Below, piece by piece: positions 16,274 through 24,187 of a stretch of 64,000 nucleotides of DNA. Each line of letters starts with the position of its first letter. Within the stretch, counting starts at the first letter, position 1. A model generated the notes under the pieces. That model worked only from the letters and a program-made list of their open reading frames with translations, made no database searches and was not told the origin of the DNA. The stretch is from Myxococcales bacterium (lineage in GTDB: Bacteria; Myxococcota_A; Polyangia; Polyangiales; Polyangiaceae). The position numbers and the translations under genes were made by a program. The stretch spans positions 62,001-126,000 of the forward strand of contig JACPVJ010000117.1 of the NCBI GenBank assembly GCA_016191785.1. The letters run 5' to 3'.

Positions 16274-17062
16274 ATGGCAGAAGCGGCAGCCGCACCGGCA
16301 CAAGCGGGAGGGCGACACCAGCGCCGGCTCCGGAACTACCTGCTCGATACCCGTTTCCAGCTCAAGTACACGGGCTACCTGGTGGCCATCGCGGTCATCC
16401 TGAGCGGGTCACTGGGCTACGTCTTGTGGAGGACCAGCGATGCCGTGTTGGCCCAGAGCCATTCCACGGTCCACAAGAGCGAGCAGGTCGTCTCGTTCGG
16501 TAAGCAGGTGGTGGACGAGAGCCGCAAAGTCAGCGCCGTCGTCCAGATGAACATCGTCAAGGACGAAGCCTACAAGGACAACCCCGAGCTGCTCGAGGCC
16601 TTCAAGACCGACGCCCAGGCCCAGGACGACCGGCTCAAGAAGCAGCAGCAAGAGCTCGAGACCCAAGCCACTGCCCTCAAGCAGCAGTCGACCGATATCG
16701 CGCGTCAGCAGCGGACGATGATGACGTCGCTCGGCGCGGTGCTGTTCCTGCTGGTCTTCGGCATCGGCGTCGCGGGCATTCTGGTGACCCACAAGGTCGC
16801 CGGCCCGATCTTCAAGATGAAGCGCCAGATCCGCGAGGTGGGCGAGGGCAAGCTCAAGGTCCCCGGCAAGCTCCGCAAGGGCGACGAGCTGGTCGACTTC
16901 TTCGAGGCCTTCAACGACATGGTCGTGAGCTGGCGGCAGCGTCAAGAGAACGAAATCGCGCTGCTCGACCGCGCCATGAGCGCGCTCGAAGGCAAGGCCG
17001 ACGCGAAGGATCTCGAGACGCTGAAGAAGCTGCGGGCCGAGATGCAGCAGACGCTGGACTGA
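16274..17062 (+). CDS. HAMP-domain membrane protein without output domain
   Basis: 262 residues. TM1 at about 34-54 (YLVAIAVILSGSLGYVLW), then a periplasmic helical region of about 100 residues rich in Gln/Lys/Asp with strong coiled-coil character (DDRLKKQQQELETQATALKQ). TM2 is near 150-175 (LGAVLFLLVFGIGVAGILV), directly followed by a HAMP domain (HKVAGPIFKMKRQIREVGEG ... DELVDFFEAFNDMV) and a short helix. It has the layout of a chemoreceptor or histidine kinase input half that stops after HAMP. The second ATG (16274) is favoured over 16268 because GAGGA is 7 bases upstream of it. Partner unknown. Confidence 0.78.
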   Translation: MAEAAAAPAQAGGRHQRRLRNYLLDTRFQLKYTGYLVAIAVILSGSLGYVLWRTSDAVLAQSHSTVHKSEQVVSFGKQVVDESRKVSAVVQMNIVKDEAYKDNPELLEAFKTDAQAQDDRLKKQQQELETQATALKQQSTDIARQQRTMMTSLGAVLFLLVFGIGVAGILVTHKVAGPIFKMKRQIREVGEGKLKVPGKLRKGDELVDFFEAFNDMVVSWRQRQENEIALLDRAMSALEGKADAKDLETLKKLRAEMQQTLD

Positions 17063-17078
17063 GGCGTTTCGCCACGAG

Positions 17079-17447
17079 TCAGAACGCGGCGACCACGTAC
17101 TCGATCACCGGCTGCCCGTTCTCCCAGGTCACGCTCGCCGCGTCGAAGCGCATGCGCTCGGCGCTCGCGTCGCTCCGATACCGGTCGCGCCACAGCCGCT
17201 CGCCGGCGCGGCGCACGCGACCGCGTTTCTTCTGGTCGATGCTGGAGAGGCCCGTCGTCCACGCTCCGGCCCCTCGCGTGCGCACCTCGACCACGACGAC
17301 CAAGCCCTGCTGACGTGCGACCACGTCGAGCTCGAGTCGACCGAGTCTCAAGTTGACCGCGACGATCTCGAACCCGCGGTCCGAGAGGTACACTGCGACC
17401 GCGCGCTCGGCTGCTCCACCGAGTCGCTGGCGGTCGGTCTGCGTCAG
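17079..17447 (-). CDS. YraN/UPF0102-family endonuclease-like protein, likely CTG start
   Basis: Small protein of the UPF0102 (YraN) family with an archaeal Holliday-junction-resolvase-like nuclease fold. The core is LELDVVARQQGLVVVVEVRT, matching the family pattern ELD..(10)..EVR. Conventional starts give only GTG 17393 (104 residues). However, translation upstream in the same frame reads TDRQRLGGAAERAVAVYLSD, exactly the family's conserved N-terminus (G..AE..A..YL). No ATG, GTG or TTG exists in frame before the neighbouring gene, so the likely start is CTG 17447. It overlaps the TGA stop of the preceding lipoprotein gene (bases CTGA), giving 122 residues, the normal length. Translational coupling is probable. 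Confidence 0.8.
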   Translation of the reverse strand: MTQTDRQRLGGAAERAVAVYLSDRGFEIVAVNLRLGRLELDVVARQQGLVVVVEVRTRGAGAWTTGLSSIDQKKRGRVRRAGERLWRDRYRSDASAERMRFDAASVTWENGQPVIEYVVAAF

Positions 17448-18103
17448 GGATTCTTCCCGTCGTTGCCGCAGTTGCTGAGCGTCGCGTTGCAGGTCACGCC
17501 ACCCTCGGCCGGGTTGTACTTCGACCCGTCCTTGATGCAGTAGCTACCGGCGAGCTGGGCGGAGCCGAGGCCCAGGTTGTCGATCAGCTTCTCGCACTTG
17601 AACCCGCTCGGGCACTCGCAGTACCGCGCGTTGGGGTCGGGACCGTCGCAGCGGCACGAGCAGTACACCGAGTCTTTGCCATCGCCGCCGTGCTCAGGCG
17701 ACGCTGCCGCCGTCCGCCCTTCGAGCTGTGGCGGCACCGGGACCTGGACCGCGTCTGCCTCGGTGGCACCGCTGGTGCCGGGGATGCGGCATCGCTTCGG
17801 ATCGGTTCCGGCCAGATTTCCGGTGCAGTCCGGGCAGTAGGGGTTCTTGGGGATCGCGCTCTCGTTCTGCCCGTACGGGCAGCTGACACGACCGCGGAAG
17901 TGATTCACCAGGCAGACGCGAGTCTCGCACTGGAACGAGCGGCTCTCGACGTTGACCTCGCTCTCGTTGTACCCGCCGAAGTCGACTCGATATTCGTCCT
18001 CGGGCACGCAAGGGTCGCCGACGCCGCCGGGCTCGCACGCGAGTGCAGTCAGGCCCAGAGCGGACGCCAGGATCAGCCAACTAGCCGGAATCGAACGTTT
18101 CAT
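17444..18103 (-). CDS. Cysteine-rich lipoprotein
   Basis: 219 residues. It has a signal peptide MKRSIPASWLILASALGLTA with lipobox LAC, then an acidic, Cys-rich mature part (about 16 Cys), including SFQCETRVCLVNHFRGRVSC, NPYCPDCTGNLAG and a run YCSCRCDGPDPNARYCECPS that suggests several disulfides. It resembles the short Cys-rich surface lipoproteins common in myxobacteria. Some of these (the Cgl set) serve adventurous gliding, but I cannot assign it to one. The stop codon overlaps the probable CTG start of the YraN-family gene, so the two are co-transcribed. Confidence 0.7.
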   Translation of the reverse strand: MKRSIPASWLILASALGLTALACEPGGVGDPCVPEDEYRVDFGGYNESEVNVESRSFQCETRVCLVNHFRGRVSCPYGQNESAIPKNPYCPDCTGNLAGTDPKRCRIPGTSGATEADAVQVPVPPQLEGRTAAASPEHGGDGKDSVYCSCRCDGPDPNARYCECPSGFKCEKLIDNLGLGSAQLAGSYCIKDGSKYNPAEGGVTCNATLSNCGNDGKNP

Positions 18104-18233
18104 TGTGTTCTCGCCACCTAGTCGCGCGGGGAAGGCCCGGGCGCTTTTGCTACTTAGTCGAGCCAGCGCACCACGGCGTGCGCTGTCGAAAAGCTAGTCG
18201 AGCGTGTCGAGAGCCGTCAACGCGAAAGGGACC

Positions 18234-18369
18234 CAAGGGATTTCCGGAGCTCGGGTGTCGGAGTCGGCACTGGCCCGAGCCGCCCGGAGCGCAAGGGTCG
18301 GCGACCGGCCGAGGTGCCGCCGGTCGGGGTGCCCGCGGTGCGCCGGCGGGTGGGTACGAAAATCCCTTG
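18234..18369. other. Possible structured RNA or cruciform element
   Basis: CAAGGGATTT (18234-18243) is the exact reverse complement of AAATCCCTTG (18360-18369). Enclosed are three hairpins: GCTCGG...CCGAGC with an inner GTGTCG/CGGCAC helix and GAGT loop (18249-18280), GACCGGC/GCCGGTC (18303-18325), and CCCGC/GCGGG (18332-18350). Together they draw a closed multi-branch structure. No known riboswitch motif recognised. It could be a leader RNA of the minus-strand lipoprotein gene, a separate small RNA, or chance in GC-rich DNA. Confidence 0.3.
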
Positions 18370-18378
18370 TGGTGACGC

Positions 18379-18408
18379 TTGACAACGCCGCGTGGGGCCA
18401 CCTAACAT
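18379..18408 (+). promoter_or_regulatory. Promoter of the GltC/D/E-like operon
   Basis: Perfect -35 TTGACA (18379-18384), 18-base spacer, TAACAT (18403-18408). Leader of about 120 bases before ATG 18538. It probably drives the tightly packed genes 18538-25657. Confidence 0.55.
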
Positions 18409-18537
18409 CAGCCCGGCCGCGCGTGGTATCTATCGGTTCTCATTGAACTTTTCGATGCCGAGTCCCGGGGGCTCCGAGGAGAGCCGCCGGCGCGCGCGCC
18501 GCCCGAGCGCCCGAAGTCCCCAACAAAACGAGGATCC

Positions 18538-20433
18538 ATGTTTCGAAAGCGCCTTGTCGCGACCTGCATCGTGGCCACCGCCGCACTGGGAATCGTCAGC
18601 ACCAGCAGTGATGCCGTTGCGCAGGAAGTGATCGATCTCGACGAGGAGGCCGCGAAGGCTCCCAAGAAGCCGGCGGCGAAGCCCGCGGCGAAACCCGTAG
18701 CCAAGGGCGACGCGAAGGCCGATCCGAAGAAGGGCGACGCGAAGGCCGACCCGAAGAAGGGCGACGCGAAGGGCGACCCGAAGAAGGGCGACGCGAAGGC
18801 CGACCCGAAGAAGGGCGACGCGAAGAAGGGCGACGGCAAGGGCGGCGTCGACATCGACCTCGACGAAGGGCAAGAGGGCAAAGAGCAGGGCCCGGTCGTC
18901 GCGGGGCAGATGACCGAAGAGGCCGCGGCCGCGAAGAAGCTCTTCGACCGCGAGCGCTGGAACGAGGCGGCGCAGGCACTGTTCCGGGTGGTCAACGGCG
19001 AGACCAGCGACGACCCCGGCAACAAGCAGCTCGCGCAGTACTACCTCGCCATCGCGCTCTATCGCTTGAAGTTCTACCAGGCGAGCTACGCGCTCTTCAG
19101 CCAGATCGCCGACAACAAGAACCACCTGAAGTTCAAAGAGACCCTGCTCTGGCTCGCCAAGCTGGCGACCCAGTTGCCCGAGCCGGCGGACATCATCGAG
19201 CGCGTCGGCAAGTACAGCGACGATCAGGTCGCGCGCTTCGACAACGAGCAACAGCGCGACTTGTTCTGGCAGCTCAACTACATGCTCGGCCGCTACAAGT
19301 ACCGAAATCGCCAGTACGAAGAGGCGATTCGCTTGTTCCAGAAGGTGGACAAGAAGAGCGAGTACTACGTGAAGAGCCAGTTCTTCACCGGCATCAGCTA
19401 CGTGCAGCTCCGCAAGTCCGTGCCCGCGGTGCAGTCGTTCCAGCGCATCGAGAAGGTCATCGACGAGGGCGCCACGGGCGTCGAAGACGAAGACCGTCTG
19501 CGCGACCTGGCCTACCTGTCGATGGCCCGCACCTACTACTCGGCGTCGATCAAGCTCGACCCCGAGAGCAACACCCCGCAGGTGGACGAGAAGAAGCTCA
19601 GCGCCGCGGTGAAGTACTGGAACCAGATCGAGCCGGCGAGCGAGTACTGGCTCGACGCGCTGTTCGAGCAGTCGTGGGCGTACTTCATGGCCGGCGACTA
19701 CCCCCACGCGCTCGGAAACATCCACACCATCCAGTCGCCGTACTTCCCCAACTCGTTTTACCCCGAGGCGGAGGTGCTCAAGGCCGTCATCTACTTCGCG
19801 AACTGCAACTACGAGGGCGCGACCATCGTGGTCGCGCGCTTCAACAAGAAGTACGTGCCGATTCGCGACGAGCTCGAGAAGGTGCTCAAGCGCTTCAAGG
19901 GCGAGAACCAGGAAGAGCCGTTCTTCAAGTTCCTGAAGGAAGTGCGCGAGGGCAAGGCCAACCTCGACTCGAAGATCAAGCCGATCGTCGAGAACGCCCT
20001 CTCCGATCGTCAGCTGATCCGCAACCTGGAGTACGTGCGCGTCCTGGACGACGAGATGGACCGCTTCCGGAAGTCGCCGCCAGCTTTCCGCGGCTCGGCC
20101 GTCGGAAAGCAGGTCGAAGACTCACTGAAGATCGCCCGCGACCTGGCGATTCGCCAGGCGGGCGAGCTCGCGATGCTCCGCTACCAGCGGAACGTCGACG
20201 AGCTGAACGAGCATCTGCGCAACGGTGAGAAGATCTTGATCGACATCACCGCGGCCCAGCGCAACCTGCTCGACGAGAAGATCAGCAAGGGCCAGGTCAG
20301 CAAGGCCGAAGCAAAAATCTATGGCGTCGTCAAACCGGACGAGGAGCACGTTCTGTGGCCCTTCGACGGTGAGTATTGGCGCGACGAGCTCGGCTTCTAC
20401 CGTCAGGTGGTCGAGTCGGCATGTGGGAGGTAA
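18538..20433 (+). CDS. gltC: Periplasmic TPR-type protein, GltC-like
   Basis: 631 residues. Signal peptide MFRKRLVATCIVATAALGIV with a signal peptidase I-like site at AVAQ. Residues about 35-105 are a Lys/Ala/Pro/Asp low-complexity linker with tandem KGDAKADPK repeats. The remainder is helical with TPR-like pairs, e.g. EAAAAKKLFDRERWNEAAQA, KQLAQYYLAIALYRLKFYQA, QLNYMLGRYKYRNRQYEEAI and KSQFFTGISYVQLRKSVPAV. Length, export and position directly before GltD- and GltE-like genes match GltC of the M. xanthus gliding complex, a periplasmic TPR protein of similar size. The next gene starts 5 bases after the stop, so they are co-transcribed. Homology is judged by eye and context, not by alignment. 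Confidence 0.65.
   Translation: MFRKRLVATCIVATAALGIVSTSSDAVAQEVIDLDEEAAKAPKKPAAKPAAKPVAKGDAKADPKKGDAKADPKKGDAKGDPKKGDAKADPKKGDAKKGDGKGGVDIDLDEGQEGKEQGPVVAGQMTEEAAAAKKLFDRERWNEAAQALFRVVNGETSDDPGNKQLAQYYLAIALYRLKFYQASYALFSQIADNKNHLKFKETLLWLAKLATQLPEPADIIERVGKYSDDQVARFDNEQQRDLFWQLNYMLGRYKYRNRQYEEAIRLFQKVDKKSEYYVKSQFFTGISYVQLRKSVPAVQSFQRIEKVIDEGATGVEDEDRLRDLAYLSMARTYYSASIKLDPESNTPQVDEKKLSAAVKYWNQIEPASEYWLDALFEQSWAYFMAGDYPHALGNIHTIQSPYFPNSFYPEAEVLKAVIYFANCNYEGATIVVARFNKKYVPIRDELEKVLKRFKGENQEEPFFKFLKEVREGKANLDSKIKPIVENALSDRQLIRNLEYVRVLDDEMDRFRKSPPAFRGSAVGKQVEDSLKIARDLAIRQAGELAMLRYQRNVDELNEHLRNGEKILIDITAAQRNLLDEKISKGQVSKAEAKIYGVVKPDEEHVLWPFDGEYWRDELGFYRQVVESACGR
18703..18825 (+). repeat. 27-base tandem repeat inside gltC-like gene
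   Basis: Four in-frame copies of a 27-base unit encoding KGDAKADPK (third copy KGDAKGDPK) at 18703-18729, 18730-18756, 18757-18783 and 18784-18810, plus a partial fifth copy to 18825. High nucleotide identity between copies suggests recent expansion. Confidence 0.9.
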
Positions 20434-20438
20434 CGAAG

Positions 20439-23400
20439 ATGAAGTCCCTCAAAGCGTTGTCCGTACTGTCGGCACTGCTGGGTGCGCTGATCGCGTGTCC
20501 GGCGACGTCGGCGGCCGCCGACGATCTGTCCAGCTCCTGCGTGGGCGCCGAAGCCAAGAAGCACCTGAGCGAGTGCCCCGGCGGGCCGAGCAAGTTCCAG
20601 GTCGGCGGCAAGCGCCCCGCCGCGTTCAAGAGCGCGCCACCTCCCCGCGAGCGCAAGGACGCGAGCAACAAGAAGCCCACCAACCCCACCGAGGCGATGG
20701 CGGCCGGCCAGCGCGACACCCGCAAGAACCGGCTCGAGGCGCGATCGCGTGCGCTGCTCATCACCGAGATCCAGGGCCTCGAGCGGCTCTACAAGACCAC
20801 CCCGAAGAAGTCGGCGGACCGTCCGCAGCTGATCCGGCGCATGGCGGAAGGCTACGTCGAGCTCGAGAGCGCCGCGCTCCGCGACAAGACCAAGGGCGAC
20901 ATTGCCGCGCAGGATCTGAAGAAGAAGAACCCGAGCGGCGCGGCCAAGGCGCGCAGCGACGCGGCGGCCGCGAAGAAGATCGTCGAGGCCGCCCGCAAGA
21001 GCGCCATCAAGTACTACACCTTGATGAAGACGGCGTACCCGAACTACTCGAAGCTCGACGAGGTGCTCTACTACCTCGCGTACGAGCACGAGCAGGCGGG
21101 GGACCTGGCCAACGCGCGCAAGGTCTACTTCGAGCTGATCGAGAAGGCCCCCAAGTCGCCCTACATCCCCAACGCCTACCTGGCGTTCGGCGAGCTGTTC
21201 TTCCAGGACGCACAGGGCGACCCCAGCAAGTGGGACCTGGCGGCCGCGGCGTACAAAGAGGTGATCAAGTACCCCGCGCCCGAGAACAAGGTCTACGGCT
21301 TTGCCCGGTACAAGCTCGGGTACGTCCACTGGAACAAGGGCGAGTACACCGACGCGATGAACGAGTTCAAGAAGGTCATCGAGTACGGCGACCAGTACGC
21401 GGCGCTTCCGAACGCCACGCAGCTCGCCAAGAGCGCCCGTCGTGACCTGATCCCGGTCTACGCCGCCAGCGGCCAGCCGGATCGCGCGTTCAACTTCTTC
21501 AAGCCGCTGTCGGGGGACAAGGGCGGCGAGCAGGCCAAGACCCTCGACATGCTGAACGAGCTGGGTCTCGCCTACCTCGACACCGGCAAGTACAAGGAGG
21601 GCATCGCCCTCTATCGCGACCTGATGAGCCGCGACAAGGGTCCGAAGAGCTGCCACTACCAGACCCAGATCACGGTGGCCACGCAGGCGATGAAGGCGTC
21701 CGACAAGGACGGCATCAAGAAAGAGCTCGAGACGCAGCTCGCGATGCGCAACTCGTTCGCCAAGGAAGGTCACCCCGCCGACAAGAAGCTGGAGTGCGCG
21801 AACCGCACCGCCGAGCTCTTGGCGGAAAGCGCCATGGCTTGGCACCTCGAGGCCGTGGGCTCCGGCGGCGTGCGCGGCACGGGTGACAAGAAGACGATGG
21901 ACCTCGCGGCGTACCTCTACAAGAAGGTCGCCGAGAACTTCAATCGCGACGAGTTCAACAAGTTCGAGTTCCCGCGCATCGTGAAGAGCGACTGGCCCTC
22001 GCTCTACAAGATCAAGTACGCCATGGCCGACCTCCTCTACTTCCAGCAGCGCTGGGAGGAGTGCGGGCCGGCGTTCGACTCGGTGGTGGCCGAGGACCCG
22101 AAGGGCGAGAGCGCGGCCGAGGCCGCCTACGCCTCGGTGCTCTGCTACCAGAAGATGTACGACGCCATGTACAAGGGCCAGGCCGACCGCAAGGGCAAGG
22201 GCCTCGGCCCGTCCGGCGCCGATGCCAAGGACCGCGAGGCCAAGAAGGGCGAGTGGGAGAAGTTCAAGCCGAAGGAGTTCACCAGCCTCCAGAAGGGCAT
22301 GATCCAGGCCTTCAACCGTTACGTCTGCTACATCACGCCGGCCAAGGGCGACAAGACTGCTGAGGACCAGTACGTCGAGGTCAAGTTCGCCCGCGCCCGT
22401 ACCTATTACGAGGCCCAGCATTGGGAGGAAGCGGCGCTGGCGTTCCGGGACGTCGCGCTCAACCACTCGAGCCACGACTCGGGCATCTACGCGGCCAACC
22501 TCTACCTCGAGACCTTGAACGTCCTGGGCGGGCGCGCCGAGCCGCCTCGGCCCACGTGCTTCGACGACATGGGCAAGGACGTCCCGTCGTTCCTCAAGCT
22601 CTACTGCGAGGGCAAGAAGTACGACGACAACAAGGACAACTGCGAGCTCCTGACCCGCATCCAGTTCGACATCCAGCGCCTTCGTGCGCAGAAGACGGTC
22701 GAGCTCGCGGACAGCCAGCTCGAGAAGAACAACACGAAGGAAGCCGTCGACAACTACAAGAAGGGTGCAGACATGTACCTGGAGATGTGGCGCGGCTACT
22801 GCGAAGGCCCGATGAGCAAGGGCGAGAAGCCCAAGCAGTGCGAGAAGGCGAGCGAAATCGTCTACAACATGGCCCGCGCGTACCAGGCCGGTCGCCTGCT
22901 CGCGAAGTCGATTCAGTCACGCTTGATCTTGCTCGACCCCAAGTACGGGATGGAAAAGAGCGATCTGGCGCAGAAGGCCACCTACGAGATCGGCGGCAAC
23001 TACCAGGCCATCGCCGTCTACGACCGCGCCGCCGACTTCTTCGAGCGCTACGTCGAGCAGACCTGCGGCAAGCTGAAGAAGTGCGGCGAAGACGCCGACA
23101 AGGCGCTCAGCGACGCGGCGGTTCTTCGCCTCGGTCTCGGGCAGGACGACAAGGCCATCGACGACGCCGACAAGTTCAACCGCTACTTCGGCACCAAGAA
23201 GCCGGAGCAGGTCGCCCAGCTCGGCTTCGCCATCGCCGCGCACTACGGCGAGAAGAAGGACTGGGGCAACGTGGCCAAGCGGCTCGGCGGCGCCATGCGC
23301 CAGATCGACGCCAAGGCGACGCTCGACGTACGGGTCCAAGCCCATGCGCTGATGGGTCGTGCCTTGAAAGAGTCCAAGAAGAACGCCGCCAACGAGTACG

Positions 23401-24170
23401 GCGCGGTGGTCAAGCTCTGGGCGGAGCCGTCCAAGGCCGTGGCCGAGATCGAGAAGGGCGAAGGCGACAAGCAGCGCCGCCTCGGCCGTGCGCTCGAAGC
23501 CGTGGGCGAGTCGCTCTTCTACTTCGCCGAGCAGAAGAAGGCGAAGGTCGACGCAGTGAAGTTCCCCGCCTTCCAGGGCCCCGCGACCAAGGACGAGGTG
23601 CTCAAGCACATCAACGTCAAGGTCAAGGACTGGATCGGCAAGAAGAAGCCGCTGATCGACGAGGCGACCAAGGAATACAAGAAGATCGTCGATCTGCAGC
23701 CGGTGCCGCCGCCGCGCTGGGTGATCGCGGCCGGCTCGCAGGTCGGCAACATGTGGGGCACCTTCGTGGACGAGTTCCGCGCGGCCCCCATCCCCGACTC
23801 GATCAAGAAGGACTACGAGCTCCGCACCGCGTACTACGGCGCTCTCGACGACGCCTCCGAGCCGCAGAAGAAGGTGGCCCGCGGCGCCTTCGAGACCTGC
23901 CTCGGTTACTCGGTCAAGCACCAGTACTTCGACGAGTTCAGCCGTGAGTGCGAGAAGTGGCTCGCGAAGACCTACAAGACCGAATACCACCTGATCGACG
24001 AGTTCCGCGGGGCACCGACCCGCGTGAACAGCGTGTTGAACGAGCAGGCGTTCCCGCTGCGCATCGGCGGCGAGCCGTTGGTCACGGTGGCTCCGCCGCC
24101 CGAGCCGCCGGCCCCGAAGAAGGCCGCGGAAGAGCCCAAGAAGGATGAGAAGAAGGGCGGGAAGAAGTGA
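20439..24170 (+). CDS. gltD: Large periplasmic TPR protein, GltD/AgmU-like
   Basis: 1,243 residues, close to AgmU/GltD of M. xanthus (about 1,200), a periplasmic TPR protein of the gliding machinery. It starts with a signal peptide MKSLKALSVLSALLGALIAC. The Cys could be a lipobox (LIAC) or the cleavage may be at ATSAAADD. Repeated TPR-like helices run through the protein: LDEVLYYLAYEHEQAGDLAN, NKVYGFARYKLGYVHWNKGE, YTDAMNEFKKVIEYGDQYAA, TLDMLNELGLAYLDTGKYKE, ADLLYFQQRWEECGPAFDSV, KATYEIGGNYQAIAVYDRAA. The C-terminus is a Pro/Glu/Lys tail. GGGAGG precedes ATG 20439; the stop overlaps the next gene's upstream codons. Together with the flanking GltC- and GltE-like genes this strongly supports a glt locus. 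Confidence 0.75.
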   Translation: MKSLKALSVLSALLGALIACPATSAAADDLSSSCVGAEAKKHLSECPGGPSKFQVGGKRPAAFKSAPPPRERKDASNKKPTNPTEAMAAGQRDTRKNRLEARSRALLITEIQGLERLYKTTPKKSADRPQLIRRMAEGYVELESAALRDKTKGDIAAQDLKKKNPSGAAKARSDAAAAKKIVEAARKSAIKYYTLMKTAYPNYSKLDEVLYYLAYEHEQAGDLANARKVYFELIEKAPKSPYIPNAYLAFGELFFQDAQGDPSKWDLAAAAYKEVIKYPAPENKVYGFARYKLGYVHWNKGEYTDAMNEFKKVIEYGDQYAALPNATQLAKSARRDLIPVYAASGQPDRAFNFFKPLSGDKGGEQAKTLDMLNELGLAYLDTGKYKEGIALYRDLMSRDKGPKSCHYQTQITVATQAMKASDKDGIKKELETQLAMRNSFAKEGHPADKKLECANRTAELLAESAMAWHLEAVGSGGVRGTGDKKTMDLAAYLYKKVAENFNRDEFNKFEFPRIVKSDWPSLYKIKYAMADLLYFQQRWEECGPAFDSVVAEDPKGESAAEAAYASVLCYQKMYDAMYKGQADRKGKGLGPSGADAKDREAKKGEWEKFKPKEFTSLQKGMIQAFNRYVCYITPAKGDKTAEDQYVEVKFARARTYYEAQHWEEAALAFRDVALNHSSHDSGIYAANLYLETLNVLGGRAEPPRPTCFDDMGKDVPSFLKLYCEGKKYDDNKDNCELLTRIQFDIQRLRAQKTVELADSQLEKNNTKEAVDNYKKGADMYLEMWRGYCEGPMSKGEKPKQCEKASEIVYNMARAYQAGRLLAKSIQSRLILLDPKYGMEKSDLAQKATYEIGGNYQAIAVYDRAADFFERYVEQTCGKLKKCGEDADKALSDAAVLRLGLGQDDKAIDDADKFNRYFGTKKPEQVAQLGFAIAAHYGEKKDWGNVAKRLGGAMRQIDAKATLDVRVQAHALMGRALKESKKNAANEYGAVVKLWAEPSKAVAEIEKGEGDKQRRLGRALEAVGESLFYFAEQKKAKVDAVKFPAFQGPATKDEVLKHINVKVKDWIGKKKPLIDEATKEYKKIVDLQPVPPPRWVIAAGSQVGNMWGTFVDEFRAAPIPDSIKKDYELRTAYYGALDDASEPQKKVARGAFETCLGYSVKHQYFDEFSRECEKWLAKTYKTEYHLIDEFRGAPTRVNSVLNEQAFPLRIGGEPLVTVAPPPEPPAPKKAAEEPKKDEKKGGKK

Positions 24171-24187
24171 TGAGCGCCAGGGAGAAC

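Larger units (their letters stand above)
18104..18537. other. 434-base divergent intergenic region
   Basis: Lies between the minus-strand lipoprotein (start 18103) and the plus-strand GltC-like gene (start 18538). No convincing gene. It holds a 7-base palindrome AGCGCAC/GTGCGCT (18165-18171 and 18178-18184), a possible structured element (18234-18369) and a sigma-70-like promoter (18379-18408). The last 130 bases would be the leader of the glt-type transcript. Confidence 0.7.

Noticed and set aside
20403-22475. A 690-codon minus-strand frame.
   Set aside because: Antisense shadow of the GltD-like gene, with Leu/Val/Arg-biased low-information sequence.
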